NCBI GenBank assembly: GCA_023525715.1
Contig: CM042016.1
Span: 77,058,382 to 77,122,381 of the forward strand
Reading direction: 5' to 3'
Source: Cichorium intybus
Lineage: Eukaryota > Streptophyta > Magnoliopsida > Asterales > Asteraceae
DNA length: 64,000 bases
Below the pieces are notes generated by a model. It saw only the letters and a list, made by a program, of their open reading frames with translations, was not told the DNA's origin and made no database searches. The first letter of the stretch is position 1, and every line of letters begins with the position of its first letter. This document shows positions 42,251 through 54,529 of this stretch, piece after piece. Both the position numbers and the translations under genes were made by a program.

Positions 42251-43498
42251 TCAGTTTATCACATGACCAAGAAATTGAATCTCTTGCAACCAAAATTCAC
42301 ATTTTGAAAATTTTGCGTACAGCTTTTCTTTGCGAAGAAGATCAAGGATTAATTTCAAGTGTTGTTTATGTTCACTCCAACTCTTGGAATAAATCAGAAT
42401 GTCATCAATGAACACTATTACGAACTTATCCAAAAAGGGATGACAAGCTCGATTTATCAAATCCATAAAGGCCGTCGGGGCATTCGTCAAACCAAACGGC
42501 ATTACTAAAAACTCGTAGTGACCGTATCGGGTACGAAATGTTGTTTTCGGGACGTCAGATTCTCTTACTCTTAACTGATGGTATCCCGACCTCAGGTCAA
42601 TTTTCGAAAAGTATACCGCTCCTTCTAATTGAACCAATAGATCATCAATTCTCTGTAGAGGATAACAATTTTTCACCGTAATTTTGTTCAACTCGCGATA
42701 ATCTATACACATACGCATGGAACCGTCTTTCTTTCTCACAAATAAAATCGGAGCACCCCAAAGAGACGAAATCGGACGAATAAAACTGCGATCTAAAAGC
42801 TCTTGTAGTTGTTTCTTTAATTCCTCCATCTCTGACGGCGCCAACCGATAGGGTGCTCGAGCTATCGGTTTCGCTCCTGGAACTAAATCAATAACAAACT
42901 CTATTTGACAATTTGGCGGTAAACCGGGAAGATTGTCAGGAAAAACATCGGCAAAATCTCTTAGTACCTCAACATCTTTTACAGTGGAATGTTCAGACTC
43001 TATAGGAGTAACATGCGCCATAAATAAAAGGGCACCTCTTTCGGTATACCTTCGCGCTCTCGCGAAAGATACAACTGGAATATGTTGAAAACGACGCTCG
43101 CCTCGTATTAACATTCGGGACCCGCTTGGAGTTCTCACAGAAATAATCTTTCCATGATAATCCATATTTGCTCTATTATCATCTAACCAGTCCATCCCTA
43201 CTATCACATCAAACGCACGAGTAGTCATCGGCTTCAAATCAATAAGGAATGAGATCCCATTGATTTCAAGCCGACAATTTGCATAATGGCTATTTACTAT
43301 AACATCCCTCCCGTCAGCAATATCAACTATCAAACTCTCATTCATCTCAGTTATCGGAACATGAATTCGAGATGCAAAAGGTACATATATAAAAGAAACC
43401 GATGCACCAGAATCAAATACCATACGAGCTCGAAGAGAATTTAGTCTAAAGATACCTGTAATAACATCCGGTCGCTCCCGGGCCTCCTCAACTGTCAT
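42251..43498 (-). pseudogene. pol: Gypsy 3 protease and reverse transcriptase (415-aa open frame)
   Basis: The frame opens M-T-V-E-E-A-R-E-R-P-D-V-I-T-G, has the protease triad in MVFDSGASVSF, a long linker, then RT with IDYRELNKITVKN, FRTRYGHYEFLVMPFGLTNA and the catalytic FIDD in VIVFIDDILIYS. It stops with a TGA after F-L-G-H-V-I-N. Upstream, gag reads into the same frame, so the methionine need not be a start. This is the best-preserved coding block of the element. Confidence 0.93.
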
Positions 43499-44756
43499 CT
43501 GAAAGGCTCGACTTCTAATGTTCCCGCCACCTCTGTCTCATCTATCACCTCGACTATCACCTCGTCCCGCCCTCGGAGTCTCACGGAATGTATCAGTCCT
43601 CGGCTTTGGGCAATCCGGGCGAATATGAGCACTTTCTCCACAGTTAAAGCACACTCGACTCTTCTATAAACAATCCCGAGCCATGTGCCCAGTCTTCCCG
43701 CACTGATAACGCATAAGGGACGGGGTACTCATATTGCAATTTCCAGCGTGTTTTCGACGGCATTTTTCGCACCACTTATCTTCGGTCTTCCTCGAATCAC
43801 CTCGAGGCTGATAACTTGGACCCATCTGTTTCTGGGAATTACCTCCCGACTTTCCTTCCCACTTTTGCTTCTGACCTCCACTATCTCAATCCCCGGCTAC
43901 ACTTTTCCTTTCATCTTCCTGTCTTCTCAATTCTTTCTCTCTAGATTTGGCTGCTTCTACAATACTCTGATAAGTAGAAAAGTTTGAGCTCTGCAAAAAC
44001 TCCCGTATCTGGGTTCTTAAACCCCACAAGTATCTATCAACCCTCCTCTCTTCCATATCCACCTGGTGCGTAGCAAATCTGGCCTTTTCGTTAAACTCTC
44101 TTGTATACTCCTGTACTGACCTCGTACCTTGTTGTAACTTCAGAAAATCTTCTTCTAAACTCTTCATTGCAATGATGGAACAATATTCTTTCATGAACTT
44201 CACTTTAAACTCTTCCCATATAGGCTCAGGCTCCACACCCTTCTCTATATCAAGACAAATATTTTCCCAACAAAATTGAGCATCCCTGTGTATACAATTT
44301 GTGGCAAACTCCACTTTATCTTTTTCTGCACACTTGCTCGTACGAAAAACTTTCTCGATGTGTGTCAGCCAGTTTTGGGAAACAATAGGATCATCAGTTC
44401 CAAAGAAATCATTTGGCTTGCACTTGCAAAACATCTTGTAATTACAACCTTTTGGTTCTCCCGACCCTCCAGCCTCGGCGTGTATAATAACAGGCTCTCT
44501 CTGACCCTCACCAGTCACACAAATGATAGGAGATTGATCTCGATCATCTCTATTTGTCGCCTCTGTTTGAGGCCTCTGTAAGGTAGGCAACAAGCTTTTG
44601 ACTGCTTTTGCTACCTCAGCAGCGATAAGCTCTTGTAATGACTGCGGTAACCTGTGCAGTCTCTCGCCTTCGGGCTGGCGCCCCAGTCCCGAACCCTATG
44701 ATCCCGATTGCTCTTCTCGGCGATCACCTCCCTCCTTTTCTTTTTCAGAACTCATA
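43499..44756 (-). pseudogene. gag: Gypsy 3 gag with zinc knuckles
   Basis: The ATG at 44756 opens MSSEKEKEGGDRREEQS and meets a TAG after about 20 codons. The main open part, 43886-44593, is a retrotransposon gag domain (DDPIVSQNWLTHIEKVFRT, WEEFKVKFMKEY, SVQEYTREFNEKARF). 43500-43885 is interrupted but shows a CCHC knuckle (CFNCGESAHIRPDC) at about 43630-43672 and a basic G/R-rich end. Confidence 0.88.
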
Positions 44757-44921
44757 ATGAGGCTGAAAAAGAAACTCAACTCATTTCAATCTCGTATATC
44801 TCAATATAGCACACATACTCATTATATGTACTCAAAGGAATAGTTGCATATGGACAATTTTAGGACTTCTCTCTTTATTAGTTTGACTCTAGAACTTACT
44901 CTTAAAGTATAATTCACTCAG

Positions 44922-44938
44922 ACCCTACTCTGATACCA
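44922..44938 (-). other. Primer binding site of gypsy 3, tRNA-Met type
   Basis: The minus strand reads TGGTATCAGAGTAGGG, matching the initiator-tRNA complement in its first 11 bases, three bases from the LTR edge. Confidence 0.88.
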
Positions 44939-44941
44939 ACT

Positions 44942-46408
44942 TGCAACACCCAGTTTCTTATCTCCGAAATACACCAACAATTACTCATTATAACCACAAG
45001 GGATTATGGTGTAATCAAAGTTAAGCAACAGAAGCACAAGTAGTTATCAAAAGAACAAGTATTTATACAAACATGTCCTAAAAACCGAGTTACAAAAGAC
45101 CATTTTACAAAAAAACTATACACAAGTTTCAAAAGAGCGTATTATAGATTTCACAAAAAACCAAATATGTCTAGTCCCAAAGGCAAGAAATCTATCCCTC
45201 TGCAACCTTCTTTCCCCTGTCACCTATATAACACATACAACACAAATAATACTTATGAGCTAATTAAGCTCAGTGAGAAAATATGCAAGTTTTAATGATC
45301 AATCATTAGTTTTTCAAAAATTATTATAATACTCAATAACTACTAACATGTAAACTCATTGACCTCATTCTCTTTGACTATCTCAGCCAAATAGCGTGTT
45401 CATTCACACTATATACTCATATGTATAACAAGAATTCTCAATCTTGTATAACTCATACTAACTGGTTATCTTAACCAATTAGAACTTCAAGTAACACAAG
45501 TTCATAACAGTCCAATCATAAAAAATGAATTAGAACTACTCACCTGATGTTTGTTCAGTTCGTGATCCACCCGTGCCTAGTGTATCTCCTTCCCTCCTAT
45601 GTGTATCAGCTGTAAAATTTACACCACATATCATATCTCTAACATCATGAAATATCTCAGTAACATCTAACTCAATGAACCAAGGAATCAATAGATAACA
45701 AAGGTCACAAACAGTGGATAACAATTGCTATCAAACCGTAACTCTAAATTTCCATGTTTTTCTCATTTAGTGATCAAAAATACAATCAATATCACATCCA
45801 TAGCTAAAGAAGCTTGTACCAACAACCTAATAACATCTTATATAACAAATCACAGAAATTTCACAACTTAGCAACTAGGGTTTAAAACCCTAAAACACAT
45901 AATCAACTCACCTCGTTAGTTTAGAGACTAAGAACATGTTCACGGTGTTAGACTCGACTCCTTTATTCTTTCTCATAACAACTCTTGGCTCAATTTAAAG
46001 TAAATTTACTCAAATCACACTAGTTGCAGGTTTTCACCCATATCAACCACAACTAGCTCGAACCCAACAATAATCAACAAGAAATTCGAAGCTAGTACAT
46101 AAGAGATTACCTTTTAACCGTAAGGTATTGAATTCTAACTTCAATTCTTGAGTTATGGGCTTTAAAATCGAGTTTAGGGTTTTGGAATTTAGTTTCTAGG
46201 GTTTTTGGGAGTGTTTTCACGAATTGGATTTTTCCCCAAATGAAGAAAACTTAACTTTAAATAGGGGGTCTATTCTTCTTTGAGTTTTTAAAGGTTTAAA
46301 CTTCTCCTAATTGGTTTCTAATAATCCTAACTCATATAAAAACCTAGATATTCTTAATTATACTAAGAATGACTCAAGCTTACTTACCAAAAGTATTACG
46401 GCATTACA
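44942..46408 (-). repeat. Gypsy 3 5' LTR (1,467 bp)
   Basis: Plus-strand edges are TGCAACACCCAG and CGGCATTACA. It aligns with the other LTR throughout, but has about 25 bp (46268-46292) where that one has the palindromic array of about 200 bp. Confidence 0.93.
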
Positions 46409-46771
46409 TCTTTTGTATCATTCGGCTAGAGTTTTGGGTCCAATAGTTATGTTATATATAGTAGTATCAACTGTGGAATACGTAGCAAATCGGTGATAAT
46501 CATTGTAAACGATCGTTTCTTGAGGTGCTCGTCATTGTGAGAGGGAGCCCTATTATTATTTACAGTGATTAATACAATCATTCGACACAGTGATCTGTTC
46601 TTCTTTGAGTTATTTTAACTTACATGTGGTATGGACCGAATTGTATATCGTTCTCGTTCTAAGAGTCATCTGTTCTTCTTTGATTCGTGGATCTAAGTTG
46701 TTTTTAAATCCACTATTTCACGCTTCAAAGATTTTTCTTAGTCGATTACAATAAAATATCCTATTTTTCAA
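46409..46771 (+). repeat. Copia 5 LTR, right part, primer site and leader
   Basis: After the TCTTT duplication the LTR goes on to AACTTACA at 46624. TGGTATGGACCGAA at 46627 is a poor match to the tRNA-Met primer site (first six bases only). The stretch to the gag ATG at 46772 is the leader and repeats CTGTTCTTCTTTGA twice. Confidence 0.55.
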
Positions 46772-47782
46772 ATGGAGGATAACATTGTAAACAACGTCAT
46801 GATGAAGTACGCAAGTCTCTTAGGGTCTTCCAACAAGGCCCCAATGCTGAGTCCGGAGTAATATGATCATTGGGCTGATCACATAGAGGATACATATATT
46901 AAATAAATGAAGATCTGATCGATCTATCAACAATGGTCCATTTACAGCAAATGTTTAGGGAAAGTTTGTTGCTTGTGCTACTAGTGAAAGAGAGGGACCA
47001 TCGCAGCAAACAAGAAAAAGGTTGACAACGACAAGCGTTGCATGCGCAAATTGAAAAGTGGACTCCCACCTCTTGCATTCAATCTCATTCGTGGGGCTAA
47101 ATCTACGAAGGAGATATGAGATAGATTGAAGATGCGATACGAAGGTATTGACATCATGATGAAAAGCATGGTCACCAGCATCCTGGCAGAATTCAGCAGC
47201 CTCAAACAAATCGAGAATGAAAAGGTCGATCAAACCTATGAATGTTTCAGTAATATAGTCTACAGCCTTGAGAAGTACAATATTCGAAGAGCACCCATGA
47301 AAAGAATGTAAGGTTCATGCAGTGTCTTCGAAGGGAATGGAGACAAATCACTATCATGGTATAATCACACGAAAGGATCGATAACTACACTCTAGAAGTT
47401 CTTTATAATCTGCTGAAATCATATGAGCATGATGTCATGGAAATCTATGATAACCATCCAAATATAGGCTCTCTAGCCTTCGTGTCCAACACCGAAAATG
47501 AAGAAAATACTTATGTTGATGATGAAGGAGAGGTTGATGAAAAAGGTGAATATGTTGCTCTCTATTCAAATAACAAGAAGAGGTTCCAAAGAAAGCCCTC
47601 GTCAAACTCGAATAACAACCGAACTATCAACACTGGAAAACAAGTCACACGATCTACTGATGTTCCTATCAAAGAAAAGACTAAATCACCTCTGAAACCA
47701 GAAGAGAAGTTGTTAAGAGACTCTGGGTATGATTGCGTTTACTATTTTGGCAAAAACCATCTTTCCAAGGATTGCACGCTGA
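46772..47782 (+). pseudogene. gag: Copia 5 gag up to the zinc knuckle
   Basis: ATG at 46772 opens M-E-D-N-I-V-N-N-V. The wording K-K-V-D-N-D-K-R-C-M-R-K-L-K-S-G-L-P-P-L and FSNIVYSLEKYNIRRA is the copia gag core. Many stops (for example near 46858 and 46903) and frame changes break it. 47437-47782 is an acidic then basic tail ending Y-D-C-V-Y-Y-F-G-K-N-H-L-S-K-D-C, a CCHC knuckle with its second cysteine replaced. Element 4 starts four residues later. Confidence 0.8.
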
Positions 47783-48719
47783 TGACACGTCGCAGTCGTT
47801 GATACGGTCAAAAATACTAGATTTATTACCTTACGAGCACACTAGCTAAGTGGAAGTATCGAAAAACTCTAATAAATCAAACTATAGTGTCACTCTATAG
47901 CTGGTGGCGTTCCATACACTTCACAAAACTCTAATAAATCAAAAATATCGAAATCATAAACTATCATTAACGAACTAAAAGATTCCAAATCTCAACCCAA
48001 ACCAACTACACAATCTAATTCCGAAGTGTAATCAGAAAATCAGAAGTGCTCAATACCAACAAATAACCAAACGAACAAATAAACGTAAACGGAAATTGAA
48101 ACCGCGAAATAACTAAAACTGGATGATTGTATTAAACTAAAAACCAAACCAAAAGTCGAATGTTTTTGACTTCGGGAATAATCTAGAATTAACTCGTTCC
48201 AGCAGATTCTACAATCCAGAACCGTTGGAAACGAGCGATAAACAAAACTATAAAATACGAAAATTAAACTAAACTATGAAAATACCAACTTCTAATAACT
48301 GAAATCCGAAAACACGAGTCGAAGAAGCCTAGGTTCAACCTTTACGTCAACTCTTCGCTCTCGAAACTCGAACTAGATGCCTCTATTTATAGTTGCAAAA
48401 TCTGAATAATCGCGGCGCGCAAGGGTGAAAACCGCCGTGCGACCTTATCTGTAACCCCGATAATGTCAAACTCATCATCCGTTCATTGACTTTCCACGAC
48501 GCGCGTGCTCTTCAATCCACGACATGCGTGTCTTTTCGTCTGAGAATAGACTTCCTTCAAAACTTCTTCATTTTGTACGCATTTAACCCTTGTTTTTATC
48601 ATTTTTCACACACAAGCACTAGACACGAAAAGTGAGTAATATAATAGTTTAAGAGATATAATTCACTCAGAATAGGGCTCAACGACAACTAAAATACTTC
48701 ATATTACTTGGCGTCGTCA
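47783..48719 (-). repeat. Element 4 3' LTR (937 bp)
   Basis: It aligns with 61745-62718 over nearly its whole length. It differs near 47850-47880, where it carries AAAACTCTAATAAATC in place of the GTGGAGTCCGTGG-bearing stretch of the other LTR. The CGCG-rich cluster lies at 48410-48540 and a TATA-type ACTATAAATAGAG on the minus strand near 48390. Confidence 0.93.
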
Positions 48720-50039
48720 AACACCCCACACTTGTGCCTTGCTTGTCCCCAAGCAAGTGAGTTTTTAACAAATTATAACTAAGACTCAAACATTTTTTAA
48801 TGCTTTCAGTTTCACAGTTTATTGCTTTCAGAAGTTAGATGAAAATAATTTTTCAAAAAAATGACCAGAATACCCTTTGGACTTCATGACTTTCTACAGA
48901 ATCCTTGATTACAAATTTTCAGTCCACAGAAGTAAACTTACTTATTCAAATTCTATAGGCCGTTAAGGAACTATCCATGACTTTCGATGTTGTCCATGTA
49001 ACGAGCTTTCGAAAATACTATCCCAGACCAGACGATCTTAGGTAGTAAGGTGCATAAATGCCTTTTCAAGGCCACCTGTTTCAGACCTACCGGCTCGAAC
49101 AACAAAGGCCACTGATTGACAATTCCCTCCTGAATCCCAATCCTAAAATATTCTAAATCTAAACTTTTCTAACTCCTAAAAACTGAACTTATTTGACTAA
49201 ACCATAGCATGATAACAACTAAATAGTATCTGTTGAAAAATACTAATGCTATAACAATAAAAAACTATTCGTTTCTAAGTTACAATTTCTTAAAAATTTA
49301 GAAAAATTGCTAAATTTTTTGAAAATGACTTGTTTTCCGCAAAAATTTCAAAAATACTCTTTCGACCGTCCCACACCCCACACTTGAAACCGTACAACGT
49401 CCCCGTTGTATATAAAAAATATTTCAAAACAAGGGAGAAAGAGTTACTTCTTTAAGACGGTAGAACAGCTTGTTGTAACCATATAACAGGATAAAACTTG
49501 CACATCATGATTCGATTGTTCGGAGTTGTGGCGCAACAGTGAACACGCCGGTAAATGCCAAGTGTAGGGGTACGGTGACCCCACACTTGTGTAATGCAAC
49601 CCCCCGGTGGATCTCGTTGGTAATTGCATACAAAACACTCACAAACAAATATTAAACGTAAAAAGCAAAAGAAATATAAAAATCATACAACATAAATGAG
49701 TTACGGTATGCCGCGGCACGTGGGTTGGATGCACGCGTCGCAGTAATTACGAAATTGTGTGTCTGTGTGATGTCAGAATTGACGGCGATGTGAATCCATA
49801 AGGTACCGCGTCGCGGTAATTCCTGCTTTTACTATCGTTTTCAAACATCAATTTAACTCATTCCAAACACCATTAACCTAAGTTCTACCACTTTTATTAT
49901 TGTCATTTGACTTATTTATATCCTAAGAACATGCAATCCTAAAAATTTACTAAAAGCAACCTAAAAAAACTTAAAATTCAAAAGAAAGCCATAATTACAT
50001 ATCAATTCCTCAATTCTGAGTTGTGTCCGATACTTCATC
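48720..50039 (-). other. Element 4 3' untranslated region with repeated purine tracts
   Basis: The polypurine tract (minus-strand CAAGTGTGGGGTG) lies at 48721-48738 next to the LTR. The same CCCACACTTG core recurs at about 49377-49386 and 49580-49589. Two GCGTCGC-R-GTAATT motifs are at 49732-49751 and 49806-49823. No coding region is seen. Confidence 0.7.
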
Positions 50040-50695
50040 ATGATTAGCCGAATTATACTCTTCTTTTTCTTCCGGTTCCTCCTCCGGCTTATCCTAGATC
50101 AACGGTGGTTGATCCCTTGGCACTTTGCAATTGAAATCGTCCGTATACCTCCGCGTACAATCGGCCACCCAAATCACTTGATTTTGAATATTTTGAGTGT
50201 TTCGGATGGTTTCCGGGATTTCAACCGCGAGGGCATTGTATTCTATTCTTTTGGCGTTCATCGACCGGTGCATCCTTTTCATTTTATTCACTGTGAAGCG
50301 TAAATCTGGATCTGCCGCGTTGGTGCGTGTCGGAAGGCCTTCCGATAAGCGATACCGTTTCTTCATCTTCTCATTCAATGTCGGTGGCTCGTGGCGCAGA
50401 ACTGGGAATGGCGAACTGGTGACTGAAACGTTGCCATTATCAACGTATACAACCTCCCTCGAGGTTCCAATAGAAGCGTTAAACGGAACAACTGGGATCT
50501 CGATCAGTTGGCGGTCTCGGAATGTGATAGTAACCCGTACAAACGCGCGAGGCGCGTGACATAATGACCTCCCCCGACTACCGCGAGCACGCGAGCACCA
50601 GGGGCGCATCAGATACTCATTTGAAGTAATCCGCAATAAGGTATGGCACGTTACAAACATCCAACTTTGTGACAACCGTCAAAATTTGTATCGGT
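50040..50695 (-). pseudogene. Element 4 env-position protein, C-terminal part
   Basis: Minus-strand frames here include L-D-V-C-N-V-P-Y-L-I-A-D-Y-F-K, the wording of the Athila second protein, followed by a broken frame. An open frame of 193 codons (50094-50675) overlaps in another phase, with RFTVNKMKRMHRSMNAKR; which phase is the true one changes along the stretch. Function in Athila is unproven; it is called env-like from position. The N-terminal part lies beyond the block at 50700-53700. Confidence 0.55.
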
Positions 50696-53600
50696 TCTAG
50701 TTTTAAATAAACCAAATTGCACGTGTAGACACTGTGACATCTGTCATTCGGGTCATTCTTTGACTTAATTCAGTTGACTTAGACATTTTATTTGACTTTA
50801 ATATAAGAATAGGTCAAAAACCTTTAGATGCTTGAATCCAATTAGGATCTAGAACTAGTATGCTTGACTAGTCCAATTTAAGTGAATTGTTCGAATTCTA
50901 CGGAAAATGCCAGTAAACTGTTAAAAACGACTGTAAATATCTTTTACGGTTAAAAAAATAATATTATGAACAACTTAAAATATAGTGAAAATATTAAGAT
51001 TCACATTATAATAATTATGAGGTTTTAATTTGGTCATAAAACCTCAAAAAGTCTTAAAAACTCAAATTTTATAAATTTGACGTTTAAAAATTTATAAAAT
51101 TTCACCATAAGACTTATAATATCAAATTAAATTAATTAAATTATTAAATATAATTAGGAATGAAAATTTTTGGTTCCTAACATTTATTTAATATTTATGA
51201 ATTAAATAAGTCATAATAAGCCATATTTTTAATAAAAACTTTTATAAAAAGATGACAAGCTCTTATAAATTATAAAATAAATTTTATATAAAAAAATAAC
51301 AAATTAATGTAAGGGGAGGCTTAGAATCCGGCCAATCTCCCCCTCTCCATGTACCTAGACTAACTTTTCATCATTTTGTACTTTTATACGCACTTCCTCA
51401 TTTCTTTCTTCATACTATCACTCCACCATCATTTTTCTCTCAAACTCTCTCCTTCTCTCCCTCTCTCACGAAAATATTCAGCAACAAACACTCATTTTGA
51501 GCCTCAAAATCGGATTCTTGAAAGTGTTCATCAAGGTAAAATCAAATGCATGCTTCTTTACTTCATTTTTCTAGCATTTTCTTGTGATTTTATGCACATA
51601 TCTTCACTTCTACTCATTTTTTTAAACAAATCATGGGATATAGTAAACCCACGAAATTTGATGATGATGATGGTAGAAATTCACATAAAACATCAAGAAT
51701 ATTGCATGCATGTGAATTTCCATGACCAATCTATGTCAAAAATCAAGATATGTGCATGTTTTCAAGTGTTTTCTACAAAAATCGTGAGATGCATGATAGT
51801 TTCTTGTATGGATCTGATTTGGAACTTTTAAGACACATGCATGATGCTTAAACCTTCATGCATGTGCTCATCTTTATGGATTAAGTCATAAAAACCAAAG
51901 TTTGATGCTAAAAACCTTAAAAAGTGCATGAAATAGCATAAATCTAAAAAAATATCCTAGATAATTTTTATAACTTGGTCCGATTTATGGTGAGTACCTA
52001 TGAACATGAAATATTTAACTAGAAATTTCAAAGGCTAACTCGAAGTTATTGGTTCTATAAAAATATGGCAATAATCATGGCTATAAGTCACCTAAATTCG
52101 TTGTAGATTGAAATAAAATCTATAAAATTTACAGGTGAATCTATAAAGTACATGTACGGTTCCCATGAAGTTTCAGACCTTTTTGAGTACCTTATATATA
52201 CTTTTTGATTTATTGATGTTTTACATAAATAAATCAATAAATCGGACGATCCTCTGTAAAAGTGACAAAAAGAAATTTTTGAGACTTGTACATAATATAA
52301 GAATTCTGTACAACAATTTATAGAAGTTTTCAGAACTAATTACTATTATTTTCATGAATTTAAGTGTTTTTGGCAAAATAATGAATAAAAATGGAGAAAA
52401 CAGGGTATAAATGTTCTAAAAATTCTAAAAATGGGTTTAGACACTTAATAAAATGTACTCACCTGGAAGTAAAAGTTTAAACATTTAACTAAATCGTTTA
52501 TTAATTTTTATTGAATATTATTTGAATTAAGACACTAGAAGTACAAAACTGGGAATTTCAAAATCACAAAAATTGGATTGTTTTAATTCCAAAACATATT
52601 TTGATGATTTTGCAAGTGATATAAGTCATATAACAGGGGTTCAAAAAATAATGGACAAATTTATAAATTTGTTTTTCTATTTTTCCATGAATTTTGGGGT
52701 ATTTTTCAAGGAATTTAATGGGAAATAAATAATTAAAAGTGTATAAAAATTATGAAAAATTCAAATAAGCCTTTAATTATGATAAGAAATGAAATTATAT
52801 AGTTGGTAACTATTTATATTCATTTATAAGGTTTTTGAGAATTTCTCATATTTTAGAACACAATTAAACGTGAATACGTAAATAAGAATGTTCAAGTTAT
52901 AAAATTTGTCATTGGAATTGTTCACAAATATAATAATATGTACAAAAAATCATATTACTGAATAAGGTTAATTTTTATATGAATTCAACCTTTGGAACAA
53001 ATAATGACATTTTTTAAGTAGAATTAAGCATATTAGTGATAGATGGCTAATCTAGAATCTCACTAGCGTATTTCCCTTATCATAGGCTCACGATAAGAGA
53101 TACGTGGATTGTTCGCAAGCATCAATAGTGCCATTTCATATCACAGTGAGTATTCACAACCCCTATTTTACTATTTTATTATTTTGGGGTGGAAAATCAT
53201 GATCGTACTATTTATGTTCGTTGTACTAAATTGTTCGTTCAATATGTTCTTTTGCGTTGATGTATGTAATGTGCTATATGAACTTTGAGAACTTATCGTA
53301 CTAAGTCCCTAACTTACACAACTATTTAACTCTCTGAGCTGATGGTCATTATGGATAACGCGCTATTAGGAATTGACAACTCCTCACTCACTTGGACTCA
53401 TTGTTCGATTACATACATACAAAAATTGTTCTTATTTAGCAATGAACTTCCATTTATGGAAATTTTACCAAAAATTTGACATTGCTTTGTAAACTGTCTG
53501 TTTTGCAAACCTGTGAACTCACCAACTATTTTCATAGTTGACCCTCGTTTTTCATGCTTTTTCAGGAATCGTCTAGTAAGTGGCACATAGAGACACATCA

Positions 53601-53729
53601 ATTGTAGAAGCATTACGCATGTGTCGGTTTTTGAATATGTCGAAATTTTCTTTAACAATTGTTCGAAACTTATTGTAAATTGTATTGCTTTTTAATACTA
53701 TGGTTGGTGTTCTCTTTAACTTTTGCGAT
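50696..53729 (+). mobile_element. LTR-like non-coding block inserted in the element 4 env-position gene
   Basis: About 3 kb, very AT-rich, without coding. It begins near 50733 with TGTGACATCTGTCATTC, the look of a Ty3 LTR start in plus orientation, and has GCTCACGATAAGAGA and CACAGTGAGT wording near 53090-53150. I could not find a matching CA end and target duplication, so solo LTR, truncated LTR or two pieces are all possible. Confidence 0.45.
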
Positions 53730-54299
53730 GAGAACCTTTTGTACTATCGAAGACAGTGTTCTCGTGATAGCGAGTGGATGAAATCGTCTTCCAGAAGCGA
53801 GCATATGACAAATAGTCGCTCGGGGCTTTGGTGGCCGACCTCAGAAAAGATGCGAAGCCGTCCCCATCGGCTTCTCTCTGTACATTCCCAGATGGACCTC
53901 GAACTCCACAAGGCTATAGGTCTGATTCACATACCCCAGCCCAAACATGATAGTATCGGGATCTTTGATGCCTAGAGGTTCCCGATCCAGGTTGAACGTT
54001 GCAATAAATTCGAGTAGAGGCTCACGATAGATAGGTTCGTCCATGCAAAATACCGGGTTGAATGCCCTACAAGTAAAAGTGAGCGCATTGTCTTCATACC
54101 CATGTTGAGTCAGCCAAGGATCAAGAGTCTCTAAAATTCCCGATTCGCGAGTCAACTCCCAATTGACAGCTTGTGATGGTAAGATTCGTTTACGGGAGAG
54201 AACCACCAACCGGTCGAGGAAACGACGGCGGTCAAAGTCGGTAGTACATATTGGCACAGCAAGCTAGTCAATGTCGCTCGAGCTATCGTCATAAGACAT
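53730..54299 (-). pseudogene. Element 4 env-position protein, N-terminal part
   Basis: ATG at 54299 opens M-S-Y-D-D-S-S-S-D-I-D and a TAG follows. The frame continues R-R-R-F-L-D-R-L-V-V-L-S-R-K-R through LTFTCRAFNPVFCMDEPIYR and F-G-L-G-Y-V-N-Q-T-Y-S-L-V-E-F-E-V-H-L-G-M-Y-R, the pattern of the Athila second protein. It goes on to about 53730 (F-W-K-T-I-S-S-T-R-Y) and is then cut by the LTR-like block. No signal peptide is seen. A splice-acceptor-like TTTTTGTAG lies 4 bases before the ATG. Confidence 0.7.
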
Positions 54300-54479
54300 G
54301 ATCCTACAAAAATCAGCAGAAATTTCAGAAATTAGCTATAGTTTAGCGTCACCTGCGGCGCGGTAATCACTACCCGCGTAAAGCGTTTACGAAACTTCAA
54401 CCCCACGACGTGTGATGATACGACGTATGAAATTCAAAATAGAATCAACGAATTAACACTCTAACATTCTAAATTCACA
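54300..54479 (-). other. Upstream region of the env-position gene
   Basis: Contains the acceptor-like sequence CTGATTTTTGTAG (AG at 54304-54305) and a third GCG-CGGTAAT motif at 54353-54370. No coding. Confidence 0.55.
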
Positions 54480-54529
54480 ATTAATAACTGATGGGTTTTG
54501 TTGCAAACAGTACCCTTGATCATTTAACA

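Larger units (their letters stand above)
38597..46408 (-). mobile_element. Gypsy 3: chromovirus with both LTRs, 7.8 kb
   Basis: The LTRs are 38597-40246 and 44942-46408. TCTTT flanks both outer edges (38592-38596 and 46409-46413). Minus-strand order is LTR, tRNA-Met primer site, gag, protease, RT, RNase H, integrase, chromodomain, polypurine tract, LTR, a complete Ty3 chromovirus plan. Stops, frame changes and an integrase deletion make it non-autonomous now. The LTRs differ by few bases apart from one 180-bp length difference, so the insertion is fairly young. Confidence 0.95.

Noticed and set aside
50197..50559. 120-codon plus frame
   Set aside because: Mirror of the env-position frame on the minus strand; no recognised wording.
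50728..53600. Solo LTR with target duplication GACAC
   Set aside because: GACAC precedes TGTGACATC at 50733, but the GACAC near 53594 is not preceded by a CA end, so the pairing does not hold.
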